From an uncultured Oscillospiraceae bacterium (GTDB lineage: Bacteria > Bacillota > Clostridia > Oscillospirales > Oscillospiraceae), in contig CAKTVN010000019.1 of the NCBI GenBank assembly GCA_934623545.1, positions 1-13,204 of the forward strand: 13,204 nucleotides of DNA. Direction: 5' to 3'. Within the stretch, counting starts at the first letter, position 1; each line of letters starts with the position of its first letter. Below the pieces are notes generated by a model that was not told where the DNA came from, did no database searches, and worked only from the letters and a program-made list of their open reading frames with translations. Shown in pieces: positions 6,420 to 13,204 of this stretch. Both the position numbers and the translations under genes were made by a program.

Positions 6420-7395
6420 CATTCTCGTCAGTATCGCATTACTTTCCTACAATCACGAGCCCTATCTGCGCCGATGTCTGGACAGCATTCTGGCGCAGAA
6501 AACAAGCTTTCGTTTTGAGGTCATCGTCGCGGAGGACTGCTCGCCGGACCATTCGCGGGAAATCCTGCGTGAATATGAGCAAAAGCATCCGGAGCTTTTC
6601 CGCATGGTCTATAACGAAAAAAATCTGGGACCCACCAAAAACGCCATGATGGTGCAGAAGCTCTGCACCGCAAAATATGTCTCCATCGGCGAAAGCGACG
6701 ACTTCTGGACCGACGAGTACCGGCTGCAAAAGCAGGTGGATTTTCTGGAGGCGCATCCGGAATATATCGCCGTCGCCTGCAACAATTATTCTGTCGACCC
6801 GGATGGCAATGACCCGAAGATTTCCCTTTTGCGCTGGCAGGTAAACAAGGCATATTCCATGCGCGACTTCTTTCACTACGGCTTTGTCTTTCACAGCAAC
6901 ACGCTTTTGCACCGAAATGTGCTCCCGGTCAGCGGCGAGCGGTATGAGACGCTGCGCGCCTCCGCGACCACAATGGGCGACATAATCCGTCGCGTTTTTC
7001 TGTACGATCAGGGTGAGATATTTGTTCTTCCGGACATCATGCACGCCCATCGCAGCGGTGCGCAAAATGCGACCAGCTTCAGCGCAAGCATTCGCCGCGA
7101 CCCCATGCCGCTTTGCTTCATGCAGGTGCGGATGATCCGCGCTTTGGATGTGTATTTTGCCGGAAAGCACGACTTTACGCCCATGCTTGTAAATTTTTCC
7201 TCTGTTCCAATGCTAATGCGCTATATCGATCGTGCAAATGTCGACCCGAAGGAATACCGGCGCTACTATGCCGAGCTTCCGTCCGGCATCGTTTTCCGCG
7301 CGAGACTCCGCTTTTTGCAAAAGGTCTGGCGGCGTGCGCTGCACAAGGTCGCCCGCAGGCTGAAGCTGTTCTACAGGGTTGATCAAAATGTCTGA
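6403..7395 (+). CDS. Glycosyltransferase family 2 (GT-A fold)
   Basis: This 330-residue inverting glycosyltransferase of the GT-A fold has the N-terminal nucleotide-binding start DILVSIALLSYNHEPYLRRC (6-25), VIVAEDCSPDHS (40-51) with the early acidic pair, NEKNLGPTKN (71-80) and the metal-binding ESDDFW (97-102), the DxD equivalent. Later elements FHSNTLLHR (163-171), MGDIIRRVFLY (191-201) and LPDIMHAHRSG (209-219) match the acceptor half of this group. A basic tail (RLRFLQKVWRRALHK, 301-315) could associate with the membrane. It probably adds one residue to the lipid-linked repeat unit. Its start overlaps the acyltransferase gene by 17 nt and has a strong AAGGAG site at 6391-6396, 6 nt upstream. 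Its stop overlaps the flippase start by 8 nt. GC is intermediate (about 53% in a counted line), between the low-GC cassette and the GC-rich genes further on. Confidence 0.92.
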   Translation: MNDHSDILVSIALLSYNHEPYLRRCLDSILAQKTSFRFEVIVAEDCSPDHSREILREYEQKHPELFRMVYNEKNLGPTKNAMMVQKLCTAKYVSIGESDDFWTDEYRLQKQVDFLEAHPEYIAVACNNYSVDPDGNDPKISLLRWQVNKAYSMRDFFHYGFVFHSNTLLHRNVLPVSGERYETLRASATTMGDIIRRVFLYDQGEIFVLPDIMHAHRSGAQNATSFSASIRRDPMPLCFMQVRMIRALDVYFAGKHDFTPMLVNFSSVPMLMRYIDRANVDPKEYRRYYAELPSGIVFRARLRFLQKVWRRALHKVARRLKLFYRVDQNV

Positions 7396-8842
7396 AAACA
7401 AGACCGCAGCCGGTCTCTTCTGGCGCACGCTTGAAAGCATCGGCACACAGGGAATGCAGTTTCTGGTCCAGCTCGTGCTGGCAAGGCTCCTGATGCCGGA
7501 GGATTTCGGTGTCGTCGCGATCCTGAGCATTTTTGTAAATATCGCAAACACTGTCGTACAAAGCGGGCTCAGCTCCGCGCTTTTACAGCGGAAAAATCCG
7601 CAGCCGATCGACTATCATACGGTTTTTGTCATTGAATTCGGCTCATCTCTTGTCATGTACGGCGCCATCTTCTTTGCCGCTCCGGCAATCGCCGCGTTTT
7701 ATGAGAATCCTGCTCTGACGCAGTATCTGCGTGTGTTCGCCGTCTCCACAGTGCTGTGTGGCTTGAGCTCCACGCAAATGACCACGCTGCGCTTCCGCAT
7801 GGATTTCAGGGGAAGCTTTTTCGCAAACTTCTTCGGCATCACTGCGCAGGGCATCACGGGCATCGTTCTGGCGCTGTGCGGCTTCGGTGTATGGAGCCTG
7901 ATCTGGGCGCAAGTCGCCTATCGGCTGGTTGCCGGGGTACTTTTGGCTGCGTTCGCGCGCTACATACCGAAGCTCCGTTTTTCGCGCGCATCCTTCCGCG
8001 CCAGCTTCTCCTACAGCTGGAAGCTTTTCGTCGGCTGGATGATCGGAAATCTCTATAACGACGCCTTCTCGCTCATCATCGGGAAAGAATACAACGAAAC
8101 CATCCTCGGCTATTACTCCAAAGGCTCTACCATTGCATATGTGATCAACAAGATCGTCACACAGGTGACCAGCGGTGTGATGTTCCCCGCCATCGCAAAG
8201 ATTCAGGACGAAAAGGCACTCGTAAAGCAGCAGACCCGGCAAATGGTCTCCATCAGCGCCGCTCTGATCTTTCCTGTCATGGCTGGCTTTGCCGCCGCAG
8301 CCGAACCGATCGTCATGGTCGTGCTGACCGAAAAATGGGCGCCGTCCATCCCCATCATTCAAATTCTGTCCATTCCCGCGGCGATCAACGTCATCAGCAA
8401 TGCCAATATGCAGACCTTCAACGCCATCGGTCGCTCTGAGCTGTTTCTGAAATGCGAAATGATCAAGCGCACGCTTACGATTGCCCTTGTTTTTGTCTTT
8501 GGAAAGATCAATTTCTATCTGATGCTCTCTGCGATCGCGTTCATGGGGGTCATTTCGCTCATCCTCAACGCCTTCTATAATGTCCGCATTTTGAACTATG
8601 CTCTGCGCGAGCAGCTTGCCGATCTGCTTCCTTACATTCTGTTTTCGGCGGTGCTGTTTGCTGCGGCATATGTGTTCAATCTGACGCCGTTTTCTTATTT
8701 CATAAAGCTGCTGCTTCAAATCGTGGTCTGCGCCGTGCTTTATCTCGTATGTCTGCTTTTCTCCCGGCGCGGCGCGTTTGCGGCAATGCGGAGCATCCTG
8801 CAGCAGCTGCTCCATAAAAGGAACACTGGAGGACACTCATGA
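7388..8842 (+). CDS. Wzx-type lipid-linked polysaccharide flippase (MOP superfamily, PST family)
   Basis: This 484-residue polytopic membrane protein looks like the polysaccharide transporter branch of the MOP superfamily, which flips undecaprenyl-linked repeat units across the membrane. Diagnostic N-terminal sequence is GLFWRTLESIGTQGMQF (9-25), LVLARLLMPEDFGVVAI (29-45) and VVQSGLSSALLQRKN (56-70), the pattern of WzxC/TuaB-like proteins. About 12-14 hydrophobic segments follow over the whole length, usual for the family. The start at ATG 7388 is preferred over an in-frame TTG at 7379 because the only purine-rich site (AGGG, 7375-7378) is correctly spaced for the ATG and touches the TTG. It overlaps the GT2 stop by 8 nt, and its own stop forms an ATGA overlap with the following ATP-grasp gene. 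With the Wzy-like protein it indicates Wzx/Wzy-dependent, not ABC-transporter-dependent, assembly. The exact repeat unit handled is unknown. Confidence 0.92.
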   Translation: MSENKTAAGLFWRTLESIGTQGMQFLVQLVLARLLMPEDFGVVAILSIFVNIANTVVQSGLSSALLQRKNPQPIDYHTVFVIEFGSSLVMYGAIFFAAPAIAAFYENPALTQYLRVFAVSTVLCGLSSTQMTTLRFRMDFRGSFFANFFGITAQGITGIVLALCGFGVWSLIWAQVAYRLVAGVLLAAFARYIPKLRFSRASFRASFSYSWKLFVGWMIGNLYNDAFSLIIGKEYNETILGYYSKGSTIAYVINKIVTQVTSGVMFPAIAKIQDEKALVKQQTRQMVSISAALIFPVMAGFAAAAEPIVMVVLTEKWAPSIPIIQILSIPAAINVISNANMQTFNAIGRSELFLKCEMIKRTLTIALVFVFGKINFYLMLSAIAFMGVISLILNAFYNVRILNYALREQLADLLPYILFSAVLFAAAYVFNLTPFSYFIKLLLQIVVCAVLYLVCLLFSRRGAFAAMRSILQQLLHKRNTGGHS

Positions 8843-10035
8843 AAACCCTTCTTCTTCTGGGCGGGTCGGCGCAGCAGGTCGTCGCCATCGAGACGGCGAA
8901 GCGCCTCGGCTGCCGCACCGTCCTGTGCGACTATCTGCCCGACAATCCGGGGCAGTATGCCGCCGACCGCTTCTACCTCGTCAGCACCACCGATCTTCAG
9001 GCAGTCCTGGATGTCGCGCGCCGCGAGCGTGTCGACGGTGTGCTCGCCTACGCCTCCGACCCCGCCGCGCCGACCGCCGCCTATGTGGCGCAGACGCTCG
9101 GTCTGCCCGGAAATCCGTACCGGTCGGTGGAAATTCTCTGCAACAAGGATCTTTTCCGGCAATTTCTCGCCGAAAACGGCTTTCATACGCCGCTTGCCCG
9201 CGGCTATGACAGCGTCGATGCCGCCGTCGCGGACATCGGTCGCTTCAGCCTCCCTGTCATCGTCAAGCCGGTCGATTCCTCCGGCAGCAAGGGCGTCGGG
9301 CGGGTGGACACGCTGCCGCAGCTGCGCGGAAAGCTGGAAAACGCGATGCGTTTTTCCCGCTCCGGGCGCATACTGGTGGAGCAGTGGGTCGAAAAGTATG
9401 GCTATCAGATCGCGGGCGACGGGCTGTCGGTCGACGGAACGCTGGTCTTCCGCTGCTTCGCGAACGACCATTTTGACCCGCAATGCGTCAATCCGTTCGT
9501 GCCGGTCTCCGCGAGCTTTCCGTACAATATGCCGCCGGAGGTCCACCAGAAGCTCCACGAGGAAATTCAGCGTCTGATCTCCCTGCTCGGCATGAGGACG
9601 TGTACCTACAACTTCGACCTGCGCATTGACCGGGCACAGAACGTGTATCTGATGGAGGTCGCGCCGCGCGACGGCGGCAATTACATCCCGCAGCTCATCC
9701 GCTATTCCACCGGCGTCGATCTGGTGGAGTGCTCCGTAAAAGCCGCGTTGGGCGAGCCGGTCCATCTCCCGCCGCAGCATGAGGCGCACGGCTTTTTCGC
9801 GTACTACGCCGTCCACAGCAGCCGCGACGGCATCCTACGCCGCGTATCGATCGCACCCGAGGCGCAGAAGCAAATTCTTGAAAATCACCTGCTCGTAAAG
9901 CCCGGCGACCGTGTCCACGCCTTCACCGGCGCAAACACCACCCTCGGCTGCCTGCTGTTGCGCTTTGACAGCATGGAGCAGATGCTCACGCAGATGGACC
10001 ACGCCGAAAGCTGGCTGCGCGTGGAATTGGAGTAG
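8839..10035 (+). CDS. ATP-grasp carboxylate-amine ligase-like protein
   Basis: This 398-residue soluble protein has an N-terminal PreATP-grasp Rossmann-like region (LLLLGGSAQQVVAIETAKRL, 4-23) followed by a canonical ATP-grasp domain. Landmarks are NKDLFRQFL (102-110), LPVIVKPVDSSGSKGVGR (138-155) with ATP-binding Lys143 and a glycine-rich lid, ILVEQWV (178-184), TYNFDLRID (256-264), and the metal-binding stretch LMEVAPRDGGNYIPQL (271-286). It resembles biotin-carboxylase/CarB-like and D-Ala ligase-like enzymes that make acyl phosphates for amide bond formation. It differs in architecture from the two TupA-like proteins. Standing directly before an SDR and a sugar aminotransferase, it could attach an amino acid or other acid to the new sugar amine; this is inference. 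GGAGG at 8828-8832 serves the start, which overlaps the flippase stop by 4 nt. A 33-nt gap follows. Alternatives are a role in making a modified precursor or a free amide metabolite. Confidence 0.85.
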   Translation: MKTLLLLGGSAQQVVAIETAKRLGCRTVLCDYLPDNPGQYAADRFYLVSTTDLQAVLDVARRERVDGVLAYASDPAAPTAAYVAQTLGLPGNPYRSVEILCNKDLFRQFLAENGFHTPLARGYDSVDAAVADIGRFSLPVIVKPVDSSGSKGVGRVDTLPQLRGKLENAMRFSRSGRILVEQWVEKYGYQIAGDGLSVDGTLVFRCFANDHFDPQCVNPFVPVSASFPYNMPPEVHQKLHEEIQRLISLLGMRTCTYNFDLRIDRAQNVYLMEVAPRDGGNYIPQLIRYSTGVDLVECSVKAALGEPVHLPPQHEAHGFFAYYAVHSSRDGILRRVSIAPEAQKQILENHLLVKPGDRVHAFTGANTTLGCLLLRFDSMEQMLTQMDHAESWLRVELE

Positions 10036-10054
10036 CAAGCGCAAATCACACCTA

Positions 10055-10060
10055 TGGAGG
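10055..10060 (+). promoter_or_regulatory. Shine-Dalgarno site that fixes the start of the SDR gene
   Basis: TGGAGG lies 8 nt upstream of the ATG at 10069. An in-frame ATG at 10054 overlaps the site and has no such signal of its own. Starting at 10069 also puts the Rossmann strand (KNIILLGATGG) directly at the N terminus, as is usual for this family. Confidence 0.75.
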
Positions 10061-10068
10061 CAAGACTC

Positions 10069-11079
10069 ATGAAAAACATCATCCTTCTCGGCGCGACCGG
10101 CGGCACCGGACGATACCTTGTCGAAGATCTGCTGTCGCACCTCGACCTGAACGCATACCATATCGTCGCAGCGGGCACCCGCGCAGACGGCGGCTTCGCG
10201 TCCGATGCCGTAGAATACGTCCGGGTGGACATCTCTGACTCTTCCTCCTTCCGCGCCCTGCCGGAGCAGGCATATTGCGTCGTCGACCTTGCCGGTATCA
10301 TGCCGGCGCGCATGGAGGGCTACCATCCGCAGAAATACATCGACGTCAACATCAGCGGCACGCTGAATGTTCTGGAATACTGCCGCCGCGCCGGTGCAGA
10401 CCGCATCCTGTACGCGCAGAGCTTCGGCGATATCAAGGACTGGGGCGAGGAAAAGCTGGTCTTAACGCCGGATATGCCACGAAGGTTCCGTTTTGACACG
10501 GACCATACCGTATATGTCCTGAGCAAGAACTTCGCCGTCGATCTGCTCGAAAATTACCGGGCGATGTACGGGCTAAAGGCCTTTGTTTTCCGCCTCCCGA
10601 CGATCTACCTGTGGTCCGCGGATGACAGCTATTTTGTCGATGGACAGCTTCGAAAGAAGGGCTACCGCATTCTCATCGACCGGGCAATTCATGGCGAGCC
10701 TCTTGAGATTTGGGGCGACCCCAAGCGGAAAAAGGACATGGTCTATGTGAAGGACTTCTGCCAGATGCTGCGCCGCGCGGTCCTGACCGACACGGTCTGC
10801 CATGGACATTACAATGTCGGCACCGGGATCGGCACAACGCTTGAAGCGCAAGTGCGGGGCATCGCGGAGGTCTTCGGCTCGATTGGTAATATTTACCCCC
10901 CCATTTTGTATTGCCCAGACCGCCCGAACGCGCCGCAGTACATCATGGACATCACATCCGCTGTCAATGACCTCGGCTATCAGCCGGAATACAGCTATCT
11001 CCAAATGCTTCAGGACATGAAGAAAATCTACCAGACGGAGCGCGCAGCCATTGCCGCGCGACAGGAGCGCTTTTTATGA
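10069..11079 (+). CDS. NAD-dependent epimerase/dehydratase (extended SDR)
   Basis: Counted from the chosen ATG, this is a 336-residue extended short-chain dehydrogenase/reductase of the type acting on nucleotide sugars. It has the N-terminal cofactor loop GATGGTG (8-14), DLAGIMPAR (73-81), the NISGTLNVLEYC segment (94-105), and a catalytic Y149-x3-K153 pair in VYVLSKNFA (148-156). Ser118 in AQSFGD is a candidate third residue. The RLPTIY (175-180) and MVYVKDF (224-230) stretches match substrate-side motifs of epimerases and dehydratases. It overlaps the aminotransferase by 4 nt (ATGA), so the two products probably act in sequence on the same sugar. Likely reactions are 4-epimerisation, 4,6-dehydration or 4-keto reduction; the sequence does not decide between them. 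Because rmlB lies just downstream, a second dehydratase would be redundant, which favours an epimerase or reductase role. Confidence 0.88.
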   Translation: MKNIILLGATGGTGRYLVEDLLSHLDLNAYHIVAAGTRADGGFASDAVEYVRVDISDSSSFRALPEQAYCVVDLAGIMPARMEGYHPQKYIDVNISGTLNVLEYCRRAGADRILYAQSFGDIKDWGEEKLVLTPDMPRRFRFDTDHTVYVLSKNFAVDLLENYRAMYGLKAFVFRLPTIYLWSADDSYFVDGQLRKKGYRILIDRAIHGEPLEIWGDPKRKKDMVYVKDFCQMLRRAVLTDTVCHGHYNVGTGIGTTLEAQVRGIAEVFGSIGNIYPPILYCPDRPNAPQYIMDITSAVNDLGYQPEYSYLQMLQDMKKIYQTERAAIAARQERFL

Positions 11080-12173
11080 TCAATGTCACCCGGTCGTCCA
11101 TGCCGGACTTTTCGGAATACTGTGAGCAGATCCGCCCGCTGTGGGACAGCCACTGGCTGACCAACGCAGGCTGTATGCACCAGAGGCTGGAGCAGGCGCT
11201 GTGCGCCTATCTCGGCGCGGAGCATCTGAGCCTGTATGTGAACGGGCATCTGGCGCTTGAAAACATCCTCGCGGCGATGCGCCTTCCGGAGGGCGCGGAG
11301 GTCCTTACGACGCCGTTTACCTTCGCCTCCACGACGCACGCCATCGTGCGCTGCGGGCTCACGCCGGTGTTCTGCGACATCGAGCCGGAGCACTATACGC
11401 TCGACCCCGCCCGGCTGGAGGCGCTCATCACGCCCAAAACCGCCGCGATCGTGCCGGTGCACGTCTACGGCAACCTCTGCGACACCGACGCCATCGGGCG
11501 CATCGCTGCCGCGCACGGACTGAAGGTCATTTACGACGCAGCGCACGCCTTCGGCGTTGCCCGAAACGGCATCAGCGCCGCCTGCTTCGGCGACGCCGCA
11601 ATGTTCTCCTTCCACGCGACCAAGGTCTTCAACACCATCGAGGGCGGCGCGGTCTGCTATCGCGACGCGGCGCTCACCCCGGTCCTGAACGCGCTTCGCA
11701 ACTTCGGCGTGACCTCGCAGGAGGACGCCGCTTACATCGGCGGCAACGCCAAGATGAACGAATTTGCCGCCGCGATGGGCATCTGCAACCTGCGCCATCT
11801 GGACGCGGAGCTCGAAAAGCGCCGCCTCGTGGTCGAGCGCTACCGCGCTCATCTGAGCGGCGTCCCCGGTCTGCGCCTGTGTGCGCCGCAGGAGGGCGTC
11901 CGCCCCAATTACGCCTATTTCCCCGTCCTGTTTGACGGCTTCCGCCGCACGCGCGATGAGGTCTTCGACCAGCTTCTGGCGCAGGGCATCTGCGCGCGCA
12001 AATACTTCTATCCCACCACCAACAGCTTCTCCTGCTACCGCGGACGTGCCGGCTTTGACCCGGCGCGAACGCCGGTCGCGGTCTATATGGCGCAGCGCGT
12101 GCTGACGCTGCCGCTCTATGCCGATCTTGCGCCGGAGGATGTCGACCGCATCTGCGAGATCGTTTTAACGTAG
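11076..12173 (+). CDS. DegT/DnrJ/EryC1/StrS family sugar aminotransferase
   Basis: This 365-residue PLP enzyme looks like the nucleotide-sugar aminotransferases that move an amino group, usually from glutamate, to a keto sugar. Landmarks are [14 protein letters not shown] (78-91), [10 protein letters not shown] (127-136), IYDAAHAFG (152-160, Asp154 expected to bind the pyridine nitrogen), [15 protein letters not shown] (178-192, Lys183 as the PLP Schiff-base lysine) and [14 protein letters not shown] (222-235). The [10 protein letters not shown] form is shared with FdtB/VioA-like aminotransferases acting on dTDP-keto-6-deoxyhexoses, but the regiochemistry (C3 or C4) cannot be assigned. One deviation is NGH (56-58), where S/N-G-T is common. 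The start overlaps the SDR stop by 4 nt and has AGGAG at 11063-11067. The stop is followed by a GC hairpin and the rml genes. Length is normal for the family. Confidence 0.92.
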   Translation: MINVTRSSMPDFSEYCEQIRPLWDSHWLTNAGCMHQRLEQALCAYLGAEHLSLYVNGHLALENILAAMRLPEGAEVLTTPFTFASTTHAIVRCGLTPVFCDIEPEHYTLDPARLEALITPKTAAIVPVHVYGNLCDTDAIGRIAAAHGLKVIYDAAHAFGVARNGISAACFGDAAMFSFHATKVFNTIEGGAVCYRDAALTPVLNALRNFGVTSQEDAAYIGGNAKMNEFAAAMGICNLRHLDAELEKRRLVVERYRAHLSGVPGLRLCAPQEGVRPNYAYFPVLFDGFRRTRDEVFDQLLAQGICARKYFYPTTNSFSCYRGRAGFDPARTPVAVYMAQRVLTLPLYADLAPEDVDRICEIVLT

Positions 12174-12177
12174 CTCC

Positions 12178-12200
12178 GCGCTCCGGCGCTCGCCGGGCGC
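12178..12200 (+). terminator. GC-rich hairpin between the aminotransferase gene and rmlA
   Basis: GCGC (12178-12181), a bulged T, and CCGGC (12183-12187) pair with GCCGG (12192-12196) and GCGC (12197-12200) around a 4-nt GCTC loop, giving a nine-base-pair stem of pure G/C. Only three T residues (12201-12203) follow, so it is at best a weak or partial intrinsic terminator. It could equally be an mRNA processing or stability element that lowers or protects rmlA expression. Confidence 0.45.
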
Positions 12201-12232
12201 TTTACGCATCACACAACAAAAGGAGGGCGCAC

Positions 12233-13105
12233 ATGAAGGGCATCATTCTTGCCGGCGGCAGAGGCACGCGGCTGTATCCGATGACGAAGGTCGTCTCCAA
12301 GCAGCTGCTCCCCATCTACGACAAGCCGCTGATCTATTATCCCCTGTCGGTCCTGCTGCTGGCGGGCATCCGGGACATTCTGATCATCTCCACCCCGGAG
12401 GACACGCCGAATTACGCCGCGCTTCTGGGCGACGGCAGCAGTCTCGGCATCCGGCTTCGCTATCGCGTGCAGGAGCAGCCGCGCGGGCTTGCCGACGCCT
12501 TCCTGATTGGGGAAGACTTCATCGGCGGCGACCGCGTCTGTCTCATCCTCGGCGACAACGTCTTCTACGGGCAGAATATGAGCCGCCTGCTCTGGCAGGC
12601 GCGCGACCGTGCCTCCGGCGCGACCATCTTCGGCTACCCCGTGCGCGACGCGCGCGCGTTCGGCGTCGTGGAATTTGACCGGGAGCACCGCGTGCTCTCC
12701 ATCGAGGAAAAGCCGGCGCAGCCGCGCTCGAACTTCGCGGTGCCGGGACTTTACTTCTACGATGACCGCGTGGTCGAGATCGCGAAGCACATCCAGCCCT
12801 CCGCGCGCGGCGAGCTGGAGATCACCGCCGTCAACAACGCCTATCTCGCACTGGGTGCGCTGCACGTCGAGCTTCTGGGACGCGGCATCGCCTGGCTCGA
12901 CACCGGCACGCCCGAGGGGCTTTTGAAGGCGGCGGAATATGTGGAAGCTGTCCAGTCCCGGCAGGGCTTTTACATCTCCTGCATCGAAGAGATCGCCTGG
13001 CGCAGAGGCTTCATCTCCACCGAGCAGCTCCGGGCGCTGGGCGAGGGGCTTCGATCAACGGACTACGGGCAGTATCTGCTTGCCCTTTCAAAGGAGGACG
13101 CGTGA
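12233..13105 (+). CDS. rmlA: Glucose-1-phosphate thymidylyltransferase RmlA
   Basis: This 290-residue protein is a clear RmlA/RfbA. It converts glucose 1-phosphate and dTTP to dTDP-glucose and pyrophosphate, the first step of dTDP-deoxysugar synthesis in the cytosol. The N-terminal nucleotide-binding signature [11 protein letters not shown] (8-18) leads to [16 protein letters not shown] (23-38). [10 protein letters not shown] (104-113) supplies the metal-binding aspartate, and FGVVEFD (143-149), IEEKP (157-161), GELEIT (193-198) and [10 protein letters not shown] (221-230) complete the family pattern. Length is standard. A strong AAGGAGG site (12220-12226) lies 6 nt before the ATG. The gene follows a 59-nt gap holding a GC hairpin and is 1 nt from rmlB. 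In this locus its product probably feeds a deoxy- or amino-deoxy sugar; whether L-rhamnose is also made cannot be told because rmlC and rmlD would lie outside the window. Confidence 0.97.
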   Translation: MKGIILAGGRGTRLYPMTKVVSKQLLPIYDKPLIYYPLSVLLLAGIRDILIISTPEDTPNYAALLGDGSSLGIRLRYRVQEQPRGLADAFLIGEDFIGGDRVCLILGDNVFYGQNMSRLLWQARDRASGATIFGYPVRDARAFGVVEFDREHRVLSIEEKPAQPRSNFAVPGLYFYDDRVVEIAKHIQPSARGELEITAVNNAYLALGALHVELLGRGIAWLDTGTPEGLLKAAEYVEAVQSRQGFYISCIEEIAWRRGFISTEQLRALGEGLRSTDYGQYLLALSKEDA

Positions 13106-13106
13106 T

Positions 13107-13204
13107 ATGCGCACCGTGCTCATCACCGGCGGAGCCGGGTTCATTGGCTCCAACTTCATTTACCATATGCTGACCGCGCACCCGGATGACCGACTCGTCT
13201 GCGT
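13107..13204 (+). CDS. rmlB: dTDP-glucose 4,6-dehydratase RmlB, N-terminal fragment
   Basis: The first 32 codons of a gene that runs off the window edge encode VLITGGAGFIGSNFIYHML (4-22). The glycine-rich GGAGFIG NAD-binding loop followed by SNF and a YHML helix is the characteristic start of RmlB, which converts dTDP-glucose to dTDP-4-keto-6-deoxyglucose. Position directly after rmlA supports this over other extended SDR enzymes. A strong AAAGGAGG site (13090-13097) lies 9 nt upstream inside the 3' end of rmlA, and 1 nt separates the two genes. Confidence 0.85.
   Translation, partial: MRTVLITGGAGFIGSNFIYHMLTAHPDDRLVC

Noticed and set aside
7379..7387. TTG at 7379 as start of the flippase
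   Set aside because: The purine-rich AGGG directly abuts this TTG with no spacing, while it is suitably placed for ATG 7388.
7643..8836. Minus-strand open frame of 397 codons opposite the flippase gene
   Set aside because: The product is charged and low in complexity, as expected of the complement of a polytopic membrane protein. It has no domain signature, and the flippase reading is convincing.
8740..9816. Minus-strand open frame of 358 codons opposite the ATP-grasp gene
   Set aside because: It is rich in Arg, Asp, Val and Ala with no family signature and spans a junction of two well-supported plus-strand genes.
1..13204. tRNA or rRNA genes, CRISPR arrays, insertion sequences or attachment sites
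   Set aside because: I looked for regularly spaced repeats, transposase-like proteins, terminal inverted repeats and tRNA-like cloverleaf sequence and saw none. Coding sequence fills nearly the whole window. This was a reading by eye, not a covariance-model search.

Overview
The window is one uninterrupted, single-direction (+ strand) stretch of a cell-surface polysaccharide (capsule/exopolysaccharide) biosynthesis operon of the Wzx/Wzy type. It holds twelve complete genes and a fragment at each edge. Most genes are GC-rich with G/C-biased third codon positions, carry AGGAGG-type Shine-Dalgarno sites and are packed with overlaps of 4-17 nt or gaps of at most 59 nt. Together with the TupA-like ATP-grasp genes, this suggests a GC-rich Firmicute, perhaps a gut Clostridia/Oscillospiraceae member. 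That placement is inference; no rRNA or other marker is present.

Layout. Left edge: the last 32 codons of an unidentified gene (3-101). Polymer assembly block: a TupA-like ATP-grasp protein (111-1019), two GT-B family 4 glycosyltransferases (1003-2055 and 2058-3164), a Wzy/O-antigen-ligase-type membrane protein (3161-4381), a second TupA-like protein (4396-5325), an acyltransferase-3 membrane protein (5361-6419), a GT-A family 2 glycosyltransferase (6403-7395) and a Wzx-type flippase (7388-8842). Sugar/ligase block: a soluble ATP-grasp ligase (8839-10035), an NAD-dependent SDR epimerase/dehydratase (10069-11079) and a DegT/DnrJ/EryC1/StrS PLP aminotransferase (11076-12173). Nucleotide-sugar supply: rmlA (12233-13105) and the start of rmlB (from 13107), preceded by a strong GC hairpin.

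How the genes may work together (family knowledge plus inference). RmlA and RmlB make dTDP-4-keto-6-deoxyglucose. The aminotransferase, perhaps with the SDR, could turn a keto sugar into an amino sugar. The glycosyltransferases would build a lipid-linked repeat unit, the AT3 protein would add an acyl group, Wzx would flip the unit and Wzy would polymerise it. Three separate ATP-grasp proteins in one polysaccharide operon are the most distinctive feature. They suggest that the polymer carries amide-linked amino-acid, peptide or similar groups.

Base composition is not uniform. At about position 4780, inside the second tupA-like gene, GC drops within a few codons from about 60% to about 35-40%. 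It stays lower through the acyltransferase gene and recovers near its 3' end and the following GT2 gene. This looks like a mosaic junction in which a cassette (the 3' part of the tupA-like gene plus the acyltransferase) was exchanged. No RNA genes, insertion sequences, CRISPR arrays or convincing internal promoters were seen. No stretch over 300 bases lacks a gene; the longest gap is 59 nt.
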